Part shown: positions 42,964 to 52,719 of the stretch, one piece after another
Layout: every line of letters starts with the position of its first letter
Numbering within the stretch: position 1 is the stretch's first letter
NCBI RefSeq assembly: GCF_947623445.1
Contig: NC_135242.1
Coordinates: 1,674,001-1,738,000 of the forward strand
Direction of reading: 5' to 3'
Length of the DNA: 64,000 nt
DNA from: Clavelina lepadiformis
Taxonomy: Eukaryota; Chordata; Ascidiacea; Aplousobranchia; Clavelinidae
Program-made: the position numbers and the translations under genes
The notes under the pieces: generated by a model
What the model was told of the DNA's origin: nothing
What the model saw: the letters and a program-made list of their open reading frames with translations, nothing else
Databases searched by the model: none

Positions 42964-44262
42964 TCACTCTCCAGTGTGGATTCTCAAATGAGTTTTCAAA
43001 TGGATGCTTTGGGTAAATGACTTTTGGCAAACTTGGCATTGATAAGGTCGTTCTCCCGTGTGTATTCTCATGTGAGTTTTTAAACTGCTACTTCGGGTAA
43101 AAGACTTTTGACAAACTTGGCATTGATAAGGGTGCTCTCCAGTGTGAATATTCATATGAGTTTGCAAACTGTTGTTCCAGGCAAATGACTTGTGACAAAC
43201 CTCGCATTGATAAGGTTTCTCTCCAGAGTGGATTCTCATGTGATTTTTCAAATGGATGCTTTGGGTAAATGACTTTTGACAAACTAGGCATTGATATGGT
43301 CGCTTTCCTGTATGAATATTCATATGAGTTTGCAAAGAGCTCTTACAAACATATGACTTGGGACAAACCTTGCATTCATAAGGTCTCTCTCCATTGTGGA
43401 TTCTGATATGATTTTGCAAACTGCTACTTTGGGTAAAGGATTTTTGACAAAGTTCACATTGATAACGTCGCTCTCCAGTGTGGGTTCTCATATGAATATG
43501 TAGATTGCTATTTCTAGTATATGATTTGTGACACATTTTGCATTGATAAGGACGCTCTCCATTGTGGATTCTCATGTGAATACGCAAACTGCTATTTAGG
43601 GTAAAAGACTTTTCACAAACATCACATTGATAAGGTCGCTCTCCAGTGCGGGTTCTAATATGATATTTCAATTGCGATTTTTGTTTGAATGATTTATCAC
43701 AAAATTTGCAAGAAAAATGCTTTTCTTTGTTATTTCCAACAAAAATCTGAGCATTGACATTGCAAGCATCAATTCCATCACTTGGTGCAGGTTTATCAAG
43801 AAACATTTCCAAAAAATTGCTGCATTCTTCATCTGAATTTCTTTCAACACAGCTTTGTGCCGCAACAGTTTTAACTGTGGTATTTACTCCGATATCTGAT
43901 TGAGAAGGAATTTTATCTAACATGGGTATATTTGGGTCATCAATCTCAGGCTGTGAAACCTCATATCCTTCCAACAGCAAAGGTTCTTCTTTGATAGATT
44001 CAACAAGAGGAAAGACTACTGCCCTCTCAGAATAAACTTTCTCAATACAACTGCTGATATCAGATTCTACATGTAATGGTTGTGATATTTCTTCAATTGG
44101 AATCGCATTGTTCATGGTTTCAGTTTCTTTTGTTTCTGCAAGAAGCGTTGAAACCATATCTTCCATTTTTTCTTGCATTTGTGCGAATTCCATTTTCATT
44201 TCTTGTCGCAATGATTTAAACTCTTGTAAAATAAGTTCAATTATGCCTGGATCACACTCCAT
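42964..44262 (-). CDS. C2H2 zinc-finger protein, 9 fingers
   Basis: Intact 432-residue frame with start accATGGAG. The N-terminal module is short: MECDPGIIELILQEFKSLRQ skips the VDxLLKAISD helix, then EMKMEFAQMQEKMEDMVSTL is normal. One linker module with SIKEEPLLLEGYEVSQPE (psi-K-x-E). Nine fingers from about residue 182; finger 1 (FSCKFCDKSFKQKSQLKYHIRTR) has its last histidine replaced by arginine. Three fingers have the HNGE rather than HTGE linker. The stop is TGA in place of the linker arginine CGA (GGAGAGTGACCTTATC), and the array continues beyond. Nearest relative is 24549-25707. Probably an expressed nuclear DNA-binding protein. Confidence 0.86.
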   Translation of the reverse strand: MECDPGIIELILQEFKSLRQEMKMEFAQMQEKMEDMVSTLLAETKETETMNNAIPIEEISQPLHVESDISSCIEKVYSERAVVFPLVESIKEEPLLLEGYEVSQPEIDDPNIPMLDKIPSQSDIGVNTTVKTVAAQSCVERNSDEECSNFLEMFLDKPAPSDGIDACNVNAQIFVGNNKEKHFSCKFCDKSFKQKSQLKYHIRTRTGERPYQCDVCEKSFTLNSSLRIHMRIHNGERPYQCKMCHKSYTRNSNLHIHMRTHTGERRYQCELCQKSFTQSSSLQNHIRIHNGERPYECKVCPKSYVCKSSLQTHMNIHTGKRPYQCLVCQKSFTQSIHLKNHMRIHSGEKPYQCEVCHKSFAWNNSLQTHMNIHTGEHPYQCQVCQKSFTRSSSLKTHMRIHTGERPYQCQVCQKSFTQSIHLKTHLRIHTGE

Positions 44263-44779
44263 GGTTTGATTGTTCTGAGATACTTAAAATGTATTTGCTG
44301 AAAATACTAAAAAAAAGCTAAAACATTTAAAAAAAAAACTAACACAATAATCTGTAACCTACAATATGAATAATGATATAAAAAATTAACTTCGAAAAAT
44401 TTAAAACAAACCAAAATTGTAAAAAACGTTTCTGCTGTGACAATTGGTGGCATTTATGTGTTTTATGTAAATGGTTGAAATTGCGAGATTACATATGGAA
44501 AATATCAATGGTGTACGACCTAACATTGGTTTAACTTAAAGAAGTTCCATAAGGAAATTTACAGCATGTGCTAGCAGTATACCAACATTAGGCATTTAAT
44601 ATGTCAATAAACCAATATTTTAAAAAGCAAGCTATTTTCTGCAAGTGATCACACGAATTATGCTCATTTGTCAAAATCGAACACTTTAACATTTTTTTCT
44701 CTTACACTTGTTTACTTTGCACAGAAAAACGTTGCCATCACAGCAGTAAGACGCTATACACCACAAGTATAGGCTAGAT
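44263..44779 (-). promoter_or_regulatory. type-1b 5' flank
   Basis: Starts with the acceptor zone (complement of TTGCTGAAAATACTAAAA) and includes TTCCATAAGGAAATTTACAG and AATATGTCAATAAACCAATA, shared with 40461-41029, 26640-26990 and, inverted, 24111-24548. Confidence 0.5.
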
Positions 44780-47325
44780 CAGGAGTGTCCAACCTTTTTC
44801 CTTAATGGGTCAAATAGAACCAACAAAAACAGATGATAGATTCTCAGACAAATTTTATATATAAAATTTACTATGTATGCAATAGTATGTATATGCAATA
44901 GTATATATATGCAATAGTATAAGTATAGGCTATATTGTAGAGGATGTTGTCACTGCCCAAGACAAAACAGATTTACGCCAGCTTTGTAGGCTTATGATAA
45001 TGAAAAAATAATAAAATTAAATAATTTTAAAATATAGACGTTAAATATTATCTTTATAAATGTTATGTGTTAATATTATGAGAAACATAAATAGCTGATG
45101 TCTATGTTAACATGGTAAAACAATAACAAAAGATGATATTTAATGATAGATGTATATCCAATTAACTTTGCACACATCTTGGAAAGTTTGCTAGTGGAGC
45201 AGGCCTCTTAGATAAAATTTAATTGCATGTCAGCTAACTTTTCAATGCGGATTTTAACCATAAGCATCAATGCTAGGGTGCATTTCGTGTAGTGAAAGCG
45301 TCCCTTTTAAGATACCTTGAAGGTCAGTTTGCCATTCATTATAACTGCACCAAAGACGTTATGCCAGCTTCAATCTTTATAAAAGGAGACACTGTGATCT
45401 TTTTCGTCTAAATAACAGTAAATCAAAAAAGCAAAGTGAATACAGACTTGCCATGGTTGCCCTAAAGCGGTGCTTCTCAACCTTTTTTTTGCGGCGACCC
45501 AAATATTGAACGTTAATTAATAGCGATGCTGAGGCGACCCATTTTCTCTATCCAAAAATTGGGTATTTACAAAAATTTAGTCTTGAATCGAATGTAGCTA
45601 ATCTAAAGTCTCGCAGCAAATAATTATCAAGATGTTTCTTCACTTGTGTTTCCGCAACAATGCACTATGACGTCAAAAAACAGTCAATATGCAACGAATA
45701 GAGTAAGGTAGTCAGTTATTGAACGGCTTTGTGGACTAGTTTAACTGGCGACGTCGACCCAAACCAAGCAAATGACGACCCACTTTTGGGTCGCCACCCA
45801 GGGGTTGAGAAGCACTGCCCTAAAGCATCATATGGCTTCGTGACATGCCGAGTTGATGCCACCTCATTAACTGACATCAATGACTTTATTCTATGATACG
45901 GTAAATTTCCACTCTGAAAAAAGACCAGTGCATGGCAAGATGTGTGCATGTTTTTGCACTAAATGATTGGGACAAAACTTCCGAAAAAAATGAATTTAAG
46001 GTCATAAAGAGATTGACTCAAACAATAGCTTAGTAATTTCACAACTAAATGCCCATAATTTTGCACTTCTAATGATTGTAAGTGGCCGCGAACCTTTGGG
46101 CATTTCTGTAGAATAAACAATAGACTTTGTATGCGCAATGAATTTTAATTCCACACGCACTTAGTACCCTGGACTTTGCAGTCTCAATCTGCAATGCCAA
46201 TTCGACTCCATTTATAAACTGAAATTGAGAGTCCAACAAACTATTTTTCAAAAAACAAACTTAGCCATAAAATACTAAGGGTTTCGACTTTGTAGTGCCA
46301 ACAGCCAGACCTCTCAATCACTGCAATTAGGCTTGTATCATACCTGGCTTCTTGTTTACCTTGTGACGATTACGTCACGAGTCACGAGTTGTTTTCGACA
46401 TGTTTGGAATTTAATTTGGGACCTTGTAATTCAGTTGTTTACCAGACTTGAGTTTTCCTTAATGACGTCGGATAATTTCCTCGCTGGAACTGATTTGCCT
46501 CATATATATATCGATGCAATGTTTACAATCTTTCCTTTTTACGTGATCGATTTCACTGGTTACTACAGCGCTATGTAACATTCAGTAAGCTTTGCCCGAA
46601 GGGGAAAACCTTTGTGTTATAATAAACAAAATGGGAACTTCATAATTTAGTAATTTGTATAGACAGAATCAAGCAACTAACAGCATAGTCACGCGTATTT
46701 GAGAAATGAGAACTCATCCATCGAAGCAAAAGTAAAACAAGTTATCAACCATCAATCGTCCTCGCTCATATTCTAACAATTACCGCCAGCATATGCGGTC
46801 TTTATGACAGATGAGTTTCTTGTGTAATACTTCACACAAGTAGTACACAAACGAACTATTTCTTTGTCATAACCTGTGCGCCCTATGTTGAGCAGTCTCG
46901 AACAAAACGGTAATTACCCTTTTGTGCGACCAAAGTTAAGATTTGAAGCATAGATATCTAATTTATAAGACACAAGACATCTATGATTTGATGATGGAAA
47001 AGCATATATATCTTACATGTAATAACTAGATATCCAACTCTGGCTGAATAGTGAAGCTAATTTGCGATGAAAAATCCAAAAGCGTTGGTTGAGAGCGAGA
47101 CAAAGGCTTTAAGCCAATAGTAAATTGGATTAGTTTTGTATTGCCCTAATTCTATGGAAGTTTTTCGAAAGGCCGAGGTGTTTGTACCGCACTATCACTG
47201 ACTGTTTTTGTAAATATTGATATTTTAGCGGTATCGATGAATAAGCTGGCCTAAGGTAATTGCCTACCGGTACCGTATAGCATAAGGCAAGGGGGTAACC
47301 CTTCATTCAAGTAAGAATTGTTGTT
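44780..47325 (-). repeat. right arm of the large inverted duplication
   Basis: Inverse match of 22735-24110 but about 1.1 kb longer. About 700 bases near 45150-45860, including a hAT MITE, are absent from the left arm. Further extra sequence lies at 46100-46900. No supported gene: an 81-codon + frame at 46333-46578 shows no motif. A minisatellite of TATATGCAATAGTA units is at 44870-44925. Confidence 0.75.
45468..45817. mobile_element. hAT MITE, 350 bp, 8-bp duplication
   Basis: Ends CGGTGCTTCTCAACCTTTTT and, inverted, CAGTGCTTCTCAACCCCTGG, the common hAT terminus. Subterminal TTTTTGCGGCGACCC pairs with GGGTCGCC. Perfect 8-base duplication CCCTAAAG at 45460-45467 and 45818-45825. No coding capacity. 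Its absence from the left arm dates it after the duplication or shows a loss there. Confidence 0.9.
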
Positions 47326-47760
47326 ATTTATAAGATATCTATGATAAGACCGCGTAGCTTTTAGATTATTTTATTATACCAAAGACACAAATTACACGTT
47401 TTTCTCACTTTTCAATAACTCGTTTATACGTTCAATGTAAAGAGATAATCTAAAGTTAACCTCTTAGACTGTAAGTTAACCTTTAATTTTATTGCTTTTT
47501 TGCCATTGAATACTGGGTGGTAACACATACAGATAAAGAAAATGACGGCATTTGAGACGTTGTGGTATTTATTACTATTTTTAGGGTACCACAACGCGTT
47601 CAAACATGTTTTTGTCTTCCGAGTTTGTCTAATAAACGACTGATAAGCAACGCAAACTGTGAAAAACGGACATATTAACTTTTTTGTCAAAGAAATATAT
47701 GCGACTCGTTTTCCGTTTTCGATACACATGTGGCGCTACAGTGGTGTTAACTATCCTGGG
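47326..47760. other. intergenic, nothing recognised
   Basis: Overlapping short minus-strand frames show no known motif. No repeat shared elsewhere in the window. Confidence 0.35.
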
Positions 47761-48014
47761 CACTAGATAGCGGCAGGACACCGCGTTTGCCCATAGAACG
47801 TTTTTTTTCTCGTCATTTCTTTTTACTTGTTCATTCCCATTCATTTTTTTCCTGTTTGTTATTGGAGTCAGTCGTCTTTTAGACAAAGAGGTGTACATAC
47901 GCGAGTGATTCAAAATTCAAATAGGAAAGAAATGAGGAAATGAATGGGAATCACGAGAAAAAACACACTAATTATTTTTGTAAATCAACGCGGTGACCTG
48001 CCGCTATCTAGCGT
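47761..48014. mobile_element. MITE with long inverted ends
   Basis: Left CACTAGATAGCGGCAGGACA and right, inverted, CGCTAGATAGCGGCAGGTCA, then CCGCGTT in both. Further inside, TTTTTTCTCGTCATTTC and CATTCCCATTCATTT pair with their complements near 47930-47965, so most of the element folds back. No clear target duplication, superfamily unknown. Confidence 0.68.
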
Positions 48015-48059
48015 CGTGGAAGGTTTAAGATTATTTTGGACCTGGGGCTATATGGTAGT

Positions 48060-48379
48060 TAGAAGCTTAAAATTCATTCCGTTCATTGTACCAACCACAA
48101 TTAAAATATATAAGCGAAAGTCATACGCGAAGTATTTATTTATTAAACACACATTCAGATGACATGTATTTTGGTTTTGGTCAAAGAAACTCTGTTAATA
48201 GCATCATCGGTGTTTATTTTTAATACACGAACGCAATTGATTTTTTACTTTTTTAAGCACTGAAATAGAGCGTTTGCCTAACGTTTAGGCCCTAAACAAT
48301 TGGAAATCGTCAGATAAATTAAGATATGGAAATTTCTTGATTGCGTGCACTGAAAGTGTTCACTGTTTTAATAGTGCAG
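48060..48379. other. intergenic, nothing recognised
   Basis: No supported gene. Ends where hAT transposase homology begins. Confidence 0.35.
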
Positions 48380-48895
48380 CAAAAATGAATCATTTCATCA
48401 GGCAGTGATTCTTCTACATCATCTGGATAATTGTGAAGAAATGTTTTAGCACTCTCTTCAATTTGCACTTAGAATTGGTGTTTAATTCTGCCAGAAACGA
48501 AAATCTTCTTTGAAGACGATCGAATGCTGCAATTTGGAACTTCATAGACAAATCAATTTGGTCAATTATCGGTATATGTGAGTCTACTCTGAATCTGCTC
48601 TATGGATCAATTAATGTTTTTTTTTTCAGTCCCACCTTCGACATCCAATCGTACTTTTCTTCGGTTCTTTTGTGAAATATATTCAGTATAATAATGAAAA
48701 TTACTCAGTATACTCTACCCCTTTCTTCAAAATATTGAAATTGGGATCTTCATGTTTCAATAACATCATGTAGGCTAGACCGTGAAGCAACTTCGTTGCC
48801 TTATTCAGAGTAATTTTGCTGTCCTGGAGCGCCAAGGTGTCCTAGTTTTATGAAAACGTTCCATCATGTGCGTCCATAACTTGAGTAAAATACGA
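48380..48895 (-). mobile_element. hAT transposase fragment
   Basis: The minus strand carries pieces of the transposase seen at 34397-36599: LKLWTHMMERFHKTR-like near 48870, QDSKITLNKATKLLHGLAY-like (48770-48840), VDSHIPIIDQIDLSMKFQ-like (48540-48600), then NYPDDVEESLPDEMIHF (48395-48430). The pieces are in different frames. This copy keeps the sense codon at the place where 36054 has TAA. Confidence 0.72.
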
Positions 48896-49074
48896 AAAAA
48901 AAAAAGTTACCAAGTGGTTTTTCAAGTCCTGAAAGCAATGTCTGAAGGCAATGACAAACAATCACAGATTAAATAAACAGCCAAGGGGTTTCTCCTATCA
49001 ATGGAAAACGTTGAAAGCCGTATTTTACTCAAGTTATGGACGCATATGATGGAACGTTTTCATAAAACTAGGAA
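48896..49074 (+). mobile_element. hAT transposase fragment, opposite orientation
   Basis: Reads YQVVFQVLKAMSEGN, then a stop, TAKGFLLSMENVESRILLKL and WTHMMERFHKTRK on the plus strand, overlapping in content with the minus-strand fragment to its left. The two copies meet head to head around an A-run at 48895-48905. Cut at 49074 by the Foldback-like element. Confidence 0.72.
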
Positions 49075-49083
49075 GGTTCCAGG

Positions 49084-49275
49084 TCGATTCAACCCACGGA
49101 CCTTTCAACCCACGGACCTTTCAACCCACGGACCTTTCAACCCACGGACAATTCAACCCACGGACCTTTCAACCCATGGACGATTCAACCCAGGACGATT
49201 CAACTCCGGACTATTCAACCCGCGGACTATTCAACCTCGGACGATTCAACTCCGGACGATTCAACCCACGGGTAT
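49084..49275 (+). repeat. 15-16 bp tandem array, left Foldback arm
   Basis: About 12 units of (A/C)GATTCAACCC(A/G)CGG and variants (TTTCAACCCACGGACC, CTATTCAACCTCGGA). The array is open in one frame by chance, giving a NPRTIQ-like translation that I do not take for protein. Confidence 0.9.
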
Positions 49276-49420
49276 CTATAAAAAGGTATCTATAAAAATA
49301 TCTGTAATTTGTGTACATGCAAAAAAATAAATACACACATTTACGTACGTGGGTCGAAAGCATTTTGTCTTATCAAAAACTTCAAAAATGTTAACTTTGT
49401 GATAAATATATCACTTAAGG

Positions 49421-49865
49421 TAGGGTTGCCATACCGTCCGGAAAATTCCGGACATGTCCGGAATGTAGGGTTAAATTTTGCGTCCGGGAGGAATTTTAAA
49501 AAATGCTCAAATGTCCGGAATTTTATGATGGGCGTTTTGGGGGAACTAGAATTGCGGGAATAATCCTGTAAATCAGGGGTGTCCAACACGTGGCACGCGA
49601 CGTGTCTGACCTAGACCCTAGCCTAGAGATCACCATAGCCTAACCCTAGCCTAGAGATCACCAGAGGTCAAATCAGAAATAGCCCAATAGCCTATTGAAT
49701 TCACGACACTATGTTCAAAAATCCACTCCGGTATACAATGGATAGGCAAAGCATTGCTAGTGTGACGTCATATTGACAGACAATGTGTTCATACCTCATT
49801 TTTAAAAACCGCTAGTGGGCACTAAAGAGTTCCGGATTTTAGGCCACGAAAATATGGTAACCCTA
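49421..49865. mobile_element. hAT non-autonomous element, 445 bp
   Basis: Starts TAGGGTTGCCATACCGTCC and ends, inverted, TAGGGTTACCATATTTTCG, with a perfect 8-base duplication ACTTAAGG (49413-49420, 49866-49873). No coding capacity. Within it GGGGTGTCCAACACGTGGC (about 49577) resembles another hAT end, and CCTAGCCTAGAGATCACCA is repeated twice (49607-49662). Confidence 0.9.
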
Positions 49866-49869
49866 ACTT

Positions 49870-50215
49870 AAGGTAATATAAAATTGTGTACAACATAGAA
49901 TTCTCATCTATGGAATCAGTGAAGCATAACGTGACGTAATCGATTGTTCCCTTGTGCGTGCATTTTGATTCATTCAGTCTTTTTCAGTCGTACGTTCAAC
50001 GCCGCAACATATCTCTGTGCTGTTGCTGTCATAATGTTCTATCTTGATGTATTCGTTCAAAGAAGCTTCAAGTATAATCAGATTATACAGTAGTCATTCC
50101 TGTGTCATTATTGCTGAAGTCTATCAAAGTTCACTGTTAAGTAATACGCAAGGAAACAGACTTTGTAGTGTAAGTGGGTAAACCTTACAGGCTAAGGTAA
50201 CATATACCACTTTTC
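49870..50215 (-). repeat. dispersed repeat R, copy 2
   Basis: Inverted, near-complete copy of 15058-15425: TTGTGTACAACATAGAATTC, ATCAGATTATACAGTAGTCA, GTTCACTGTTAAGTAATACG, GGGTAAACCTTACAGGC. It lies in the middle of the Foldback-like element. Confidence 0.8.
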
Positions 50216-50534
50216 ATTACAACTTAATGCTAAAAGGAGAACATTTTATATAATAACCGATCTACACGGGTAAATATAAAAAATAATAGCAGGCGTAGAC
50301 AGAAAGGTACGCAAAGTACTGTATAGGGCAAAATAACAATATTCAAGGTTTTACTGGAAAGCAGAAAACAATAAGTGTTTTGATGTACAACCAATGCTAA
50401 CAAGAAGTGGTAAAAGAAAAAAAGGAAACACAAAAAGCTTTATATTAGCTTAGGCCTACATATTAGCTTTATTTAGCTTACATAATATTCGCTACAAAGT
50501 AACTTGGTGATAACCTAACTAAGCCAATAGTACG

Positions 50535-50770
50535 TGAAAGGTCCGTGGGTTCAATCGTCCGTGGGTTGAATCGTCCTGGGTTGAATCGTCCTGGGTTGAA
50601 TCGTCCGCGGGTTGAATCGTCCGCGGGTTGAATCGTCCTGGGTTGAAAAGTCCTGGGTTGAATCGTCCGTGGGTTGAAAGGTCCGGGGTTGAATTGTCCG
50701 GGGTTGAATCGTCCGCGGGTTGAATGGTCCGGGGTTGAATCGTCCAGGGTTGAATCGTCTGTGGATTGAA
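50535..50770 (-). repeat. 15-16 bp tandem array, right Foldback arm
   Basis: About 15 units of GTCCGCGGGTTGAATC and variants, complementary to the left arm. Slightly longer than the left array. Confidence 0.9.
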
Positions 50771-50783
50771 TTGACCTGGAACC

Positions 50784-51133
50784 ATTTAATATGAAAGCGA
50801 AAAGAGAACACACGTGTGAAGCAGATAATCTTGTATGAATACATACCCGTGTCACGGGGTTATTTTTACGCACCTGTTTTAGAACCAACCCATTCTAATA
50901 TGTAAGTCGTCATCAAATTTATTAGTTACTTGTTTACAGTGTGAGTTGTTATCTGTTTTAGATAGACCGAATTTTAATTACCCAATTAGGGAGTCAATTT
51001 TTCACATACACGGTTTGTTCACACCACTCTTGTAGTTTAATTTAGTCCAATGTGTGGGTCAACTTCCGCTGTTATTCGTTTTGTGCCTTGTCTCATTCGT
51101 ATTCTCGTCAGGTAATGTTATATTTGGTTTGGT
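50784..51133. other. intergenic, nothing recognised
   Basis: No supported gene or repeat. Confidence 0.35.
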
Positions 51134-51188
51134 GACTATTAGTTTTCAATGCAGCATCAACTTGCATTGTACCAAGGTCACGTTCCAT
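51134..51188 (-). pseudogene. type-3 ZNF start exon scrap
   Basis: Complement reads MERDLGTMQVDAALKTN from an ATG at 51188, then departs from the family. The type-3 flank follows on its 5' side. Confidence 0.75.
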
Positions 51189-52010
51189 AGTTCACATTAA
51201 TAATGAATTAAACTAATTACAAGTTACTTCCTGAAAAAATTGGTTGCTGTAAAAAACAAGAATGGTACAATTAATGATAGGAGCCGACTTAAAGGGATAC
51301 AAGACTGCAACGTCAGTCGACAATTGTTAGAACAGGATGGCGACCACCACGTTGTCATGGTCCAATTTTATCACAAACACATATTGCATAGCATAAAGTA
51401 AACTACTCGACATACAACTAGAAAATTTTTAAGATTCAATTTTCAAAATTTACTACAAAGTAAAGAACACCAGTGACTGTCATATACAAAAAAAAAGATT
51501 CCTTGTTGTTTTAAAAAAATGTTTCTAAAGACTTCTTCGTAGCTTCAAGATACAAAACACATGAAATCATTTTAAATCACATAACACACCATAAACAGTG
51601 GTACACACACATACCTGGCACACACCATAAACAGCGCTCAAAATTACTTAAAAAATCTTAAGGCAACACATTTCAGAAAGTTAAATCCGAATTAATTGTT
51701 AAAGTCAGTTTGATGTGATGTTGAAAATCACTGATCAATGATGATTAATTTGATTGAAAGTTTTAAGTTTACTTCAGATCATCATATCATAGTATTTGTA
51801 CTAGTGAAAACTATTTCAACCGTTTCAACAATTTCGTTTATGATATCATTGTTTAATTTAATGATGATTAATTACGTTTCAAATTACCTTGCTTGGTTGA
51901 GTTTTCAACCTGGTTAAACAATCGTTCTAATGTAAACAATGCCTCAGCAAGATGCGATAAAATGTCATCACACACAATGCTTCTAGACATTACTTTGTCA
52001 TATTGCTAAA
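51189..52010 (-). promoter_or_regulatory. type-3 plus type-2 flank
   Basis: Equivalent to 57371-58250 and, inverted, to 19420-20217: AAGAATGGTACAATTAATGA, CAGTCGACAATTGTTAGAAC, CACCAGTGACTGTCATATAC, TAAGGCAACACATTTCAG, TTTCAACCTGGTTAAACAAT. Parts may be a promoter for the lost type-3 gene. Confidence 0.5.
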
Positions 52011-52078
52011 CAATTCAACCAAAAAGACAAACAAAATGCAACGCATAACGGTAACAGGAGTCTTGGTAAAACACATAC

Positions 52079-52241
52079 TTGTGATGTTTCTTCAGTGTGA
52101 CATTGCATTGTTCATGGTTTCAGTTTCCTTTGTTTCTTCCATCTGCATATCGAATCGCATTGATTTGAATTCTTGTGATATCATATCACTGATTGCCTTG
52201 AATAAAACATCAACTCTCATATTATCTCGATGACACTACAT
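52079..52241 (-). pseudogene. ZNF N-terminal mini-exon, copy 2
   Basis: Complement of ATG at 52241 followed at once by TAG (GAG to TAG), then CHRDNMRVDVLFKAISDMIS, EFKSMRFDMQMEETKETETM, NNAMSH. Ends with CAA/GTATGTGTTTT at 52078-52077. Confidence 0.6.
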
Positions 52242-52242
52242 G

Positions 52243-52719
52243 GTTTGATGGTGCTATAATAGGTATACGTAGGATCTTGCAAATCGGTGCTTCTGTTTAA
52301 TGACATGTGACACGCCAGGCATTGACGAGGTTGCTCTTCAGTGTGAGTTATCATATGAGTTCTCAAATTGCTAGTTGGGATGATTGACTTTTCACACACC
52401 TAGCATTGATAAACTTCCTGAAAAAACCCACAGTGCATTTTTATGTTTCATGAAACATACAACGTTATTGATAAAACATGTAAAAGTGGACAAATAAAAC
52501 ATAAATAAATGGATGCAGTAACTGGATGAATGGGTTGTAATTGTTTTTCAAGGCTAGGTTTTTGTCCAAAAACCCTTTCAAAGTATTGGCATTGCCCTAA
52601 TGTGAGTTTTAATATCTGTTAATAATTATCGTTTCAACGTAAATGACTTTTGACCAAAAAAACAGACATTTTCAAGGTCACTTTCCAATTTGAATAGTTT
52701 CATGAGTCCGCAAATTGCT
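52243..52719 (-). pseudogene. decayed finger array downstream of 52720
   Basis: Minus strand: remnants of fingers lost by the 52720 gene, terminal finger near 52530-52590 (GQKPSLEKQLQ), then CEKSIIPTSNLRTHMITHTE and CLACHMSLNRSTDLQD just before the mini-exon. Same order as 18537-19208. Confidence 0.7.

Larger units (their letters stand above)
49075..50783. mobile_element. Foldback-like element with tandem-repeat inverted ends
   Basis: Both ends begin GGTTCCAGGTC(G/A)ATTCAA, in opposite orientation, and continue as arrays of a 15-16 base unit (TTCAACCCACGGACC and variants): 49084-49275 on + and 50535-50770 on -. Long inverted ends built from short direct repeats are the hallmark of Foldback elements. 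The 1.25 kb middle holds a hAT element (49421-49865) and a copy of repeat R (49870-50215) but no transposase. No matching target duplication is evident (flanks CTAGGAA and ATTTAATA). Confidence 0.72.

Noticed and set aside
46333-46578. 81-codon frame on + in the right arm
   Set aside because: No family motif, and the matching part of the left arm has no such frame.
49330-49600. Overlapping short frames on both strands
   Set aside because: They lie in the non-coding middle of the Foldback-like element and in a small hAT.
49084-50770. Regular short repeats resembling a CRISPR array
   Set aside because: The units are contiguous without spacers, vary in sequence, occur in both orientations and lie in animal DNA; they form Foldback-type ends.
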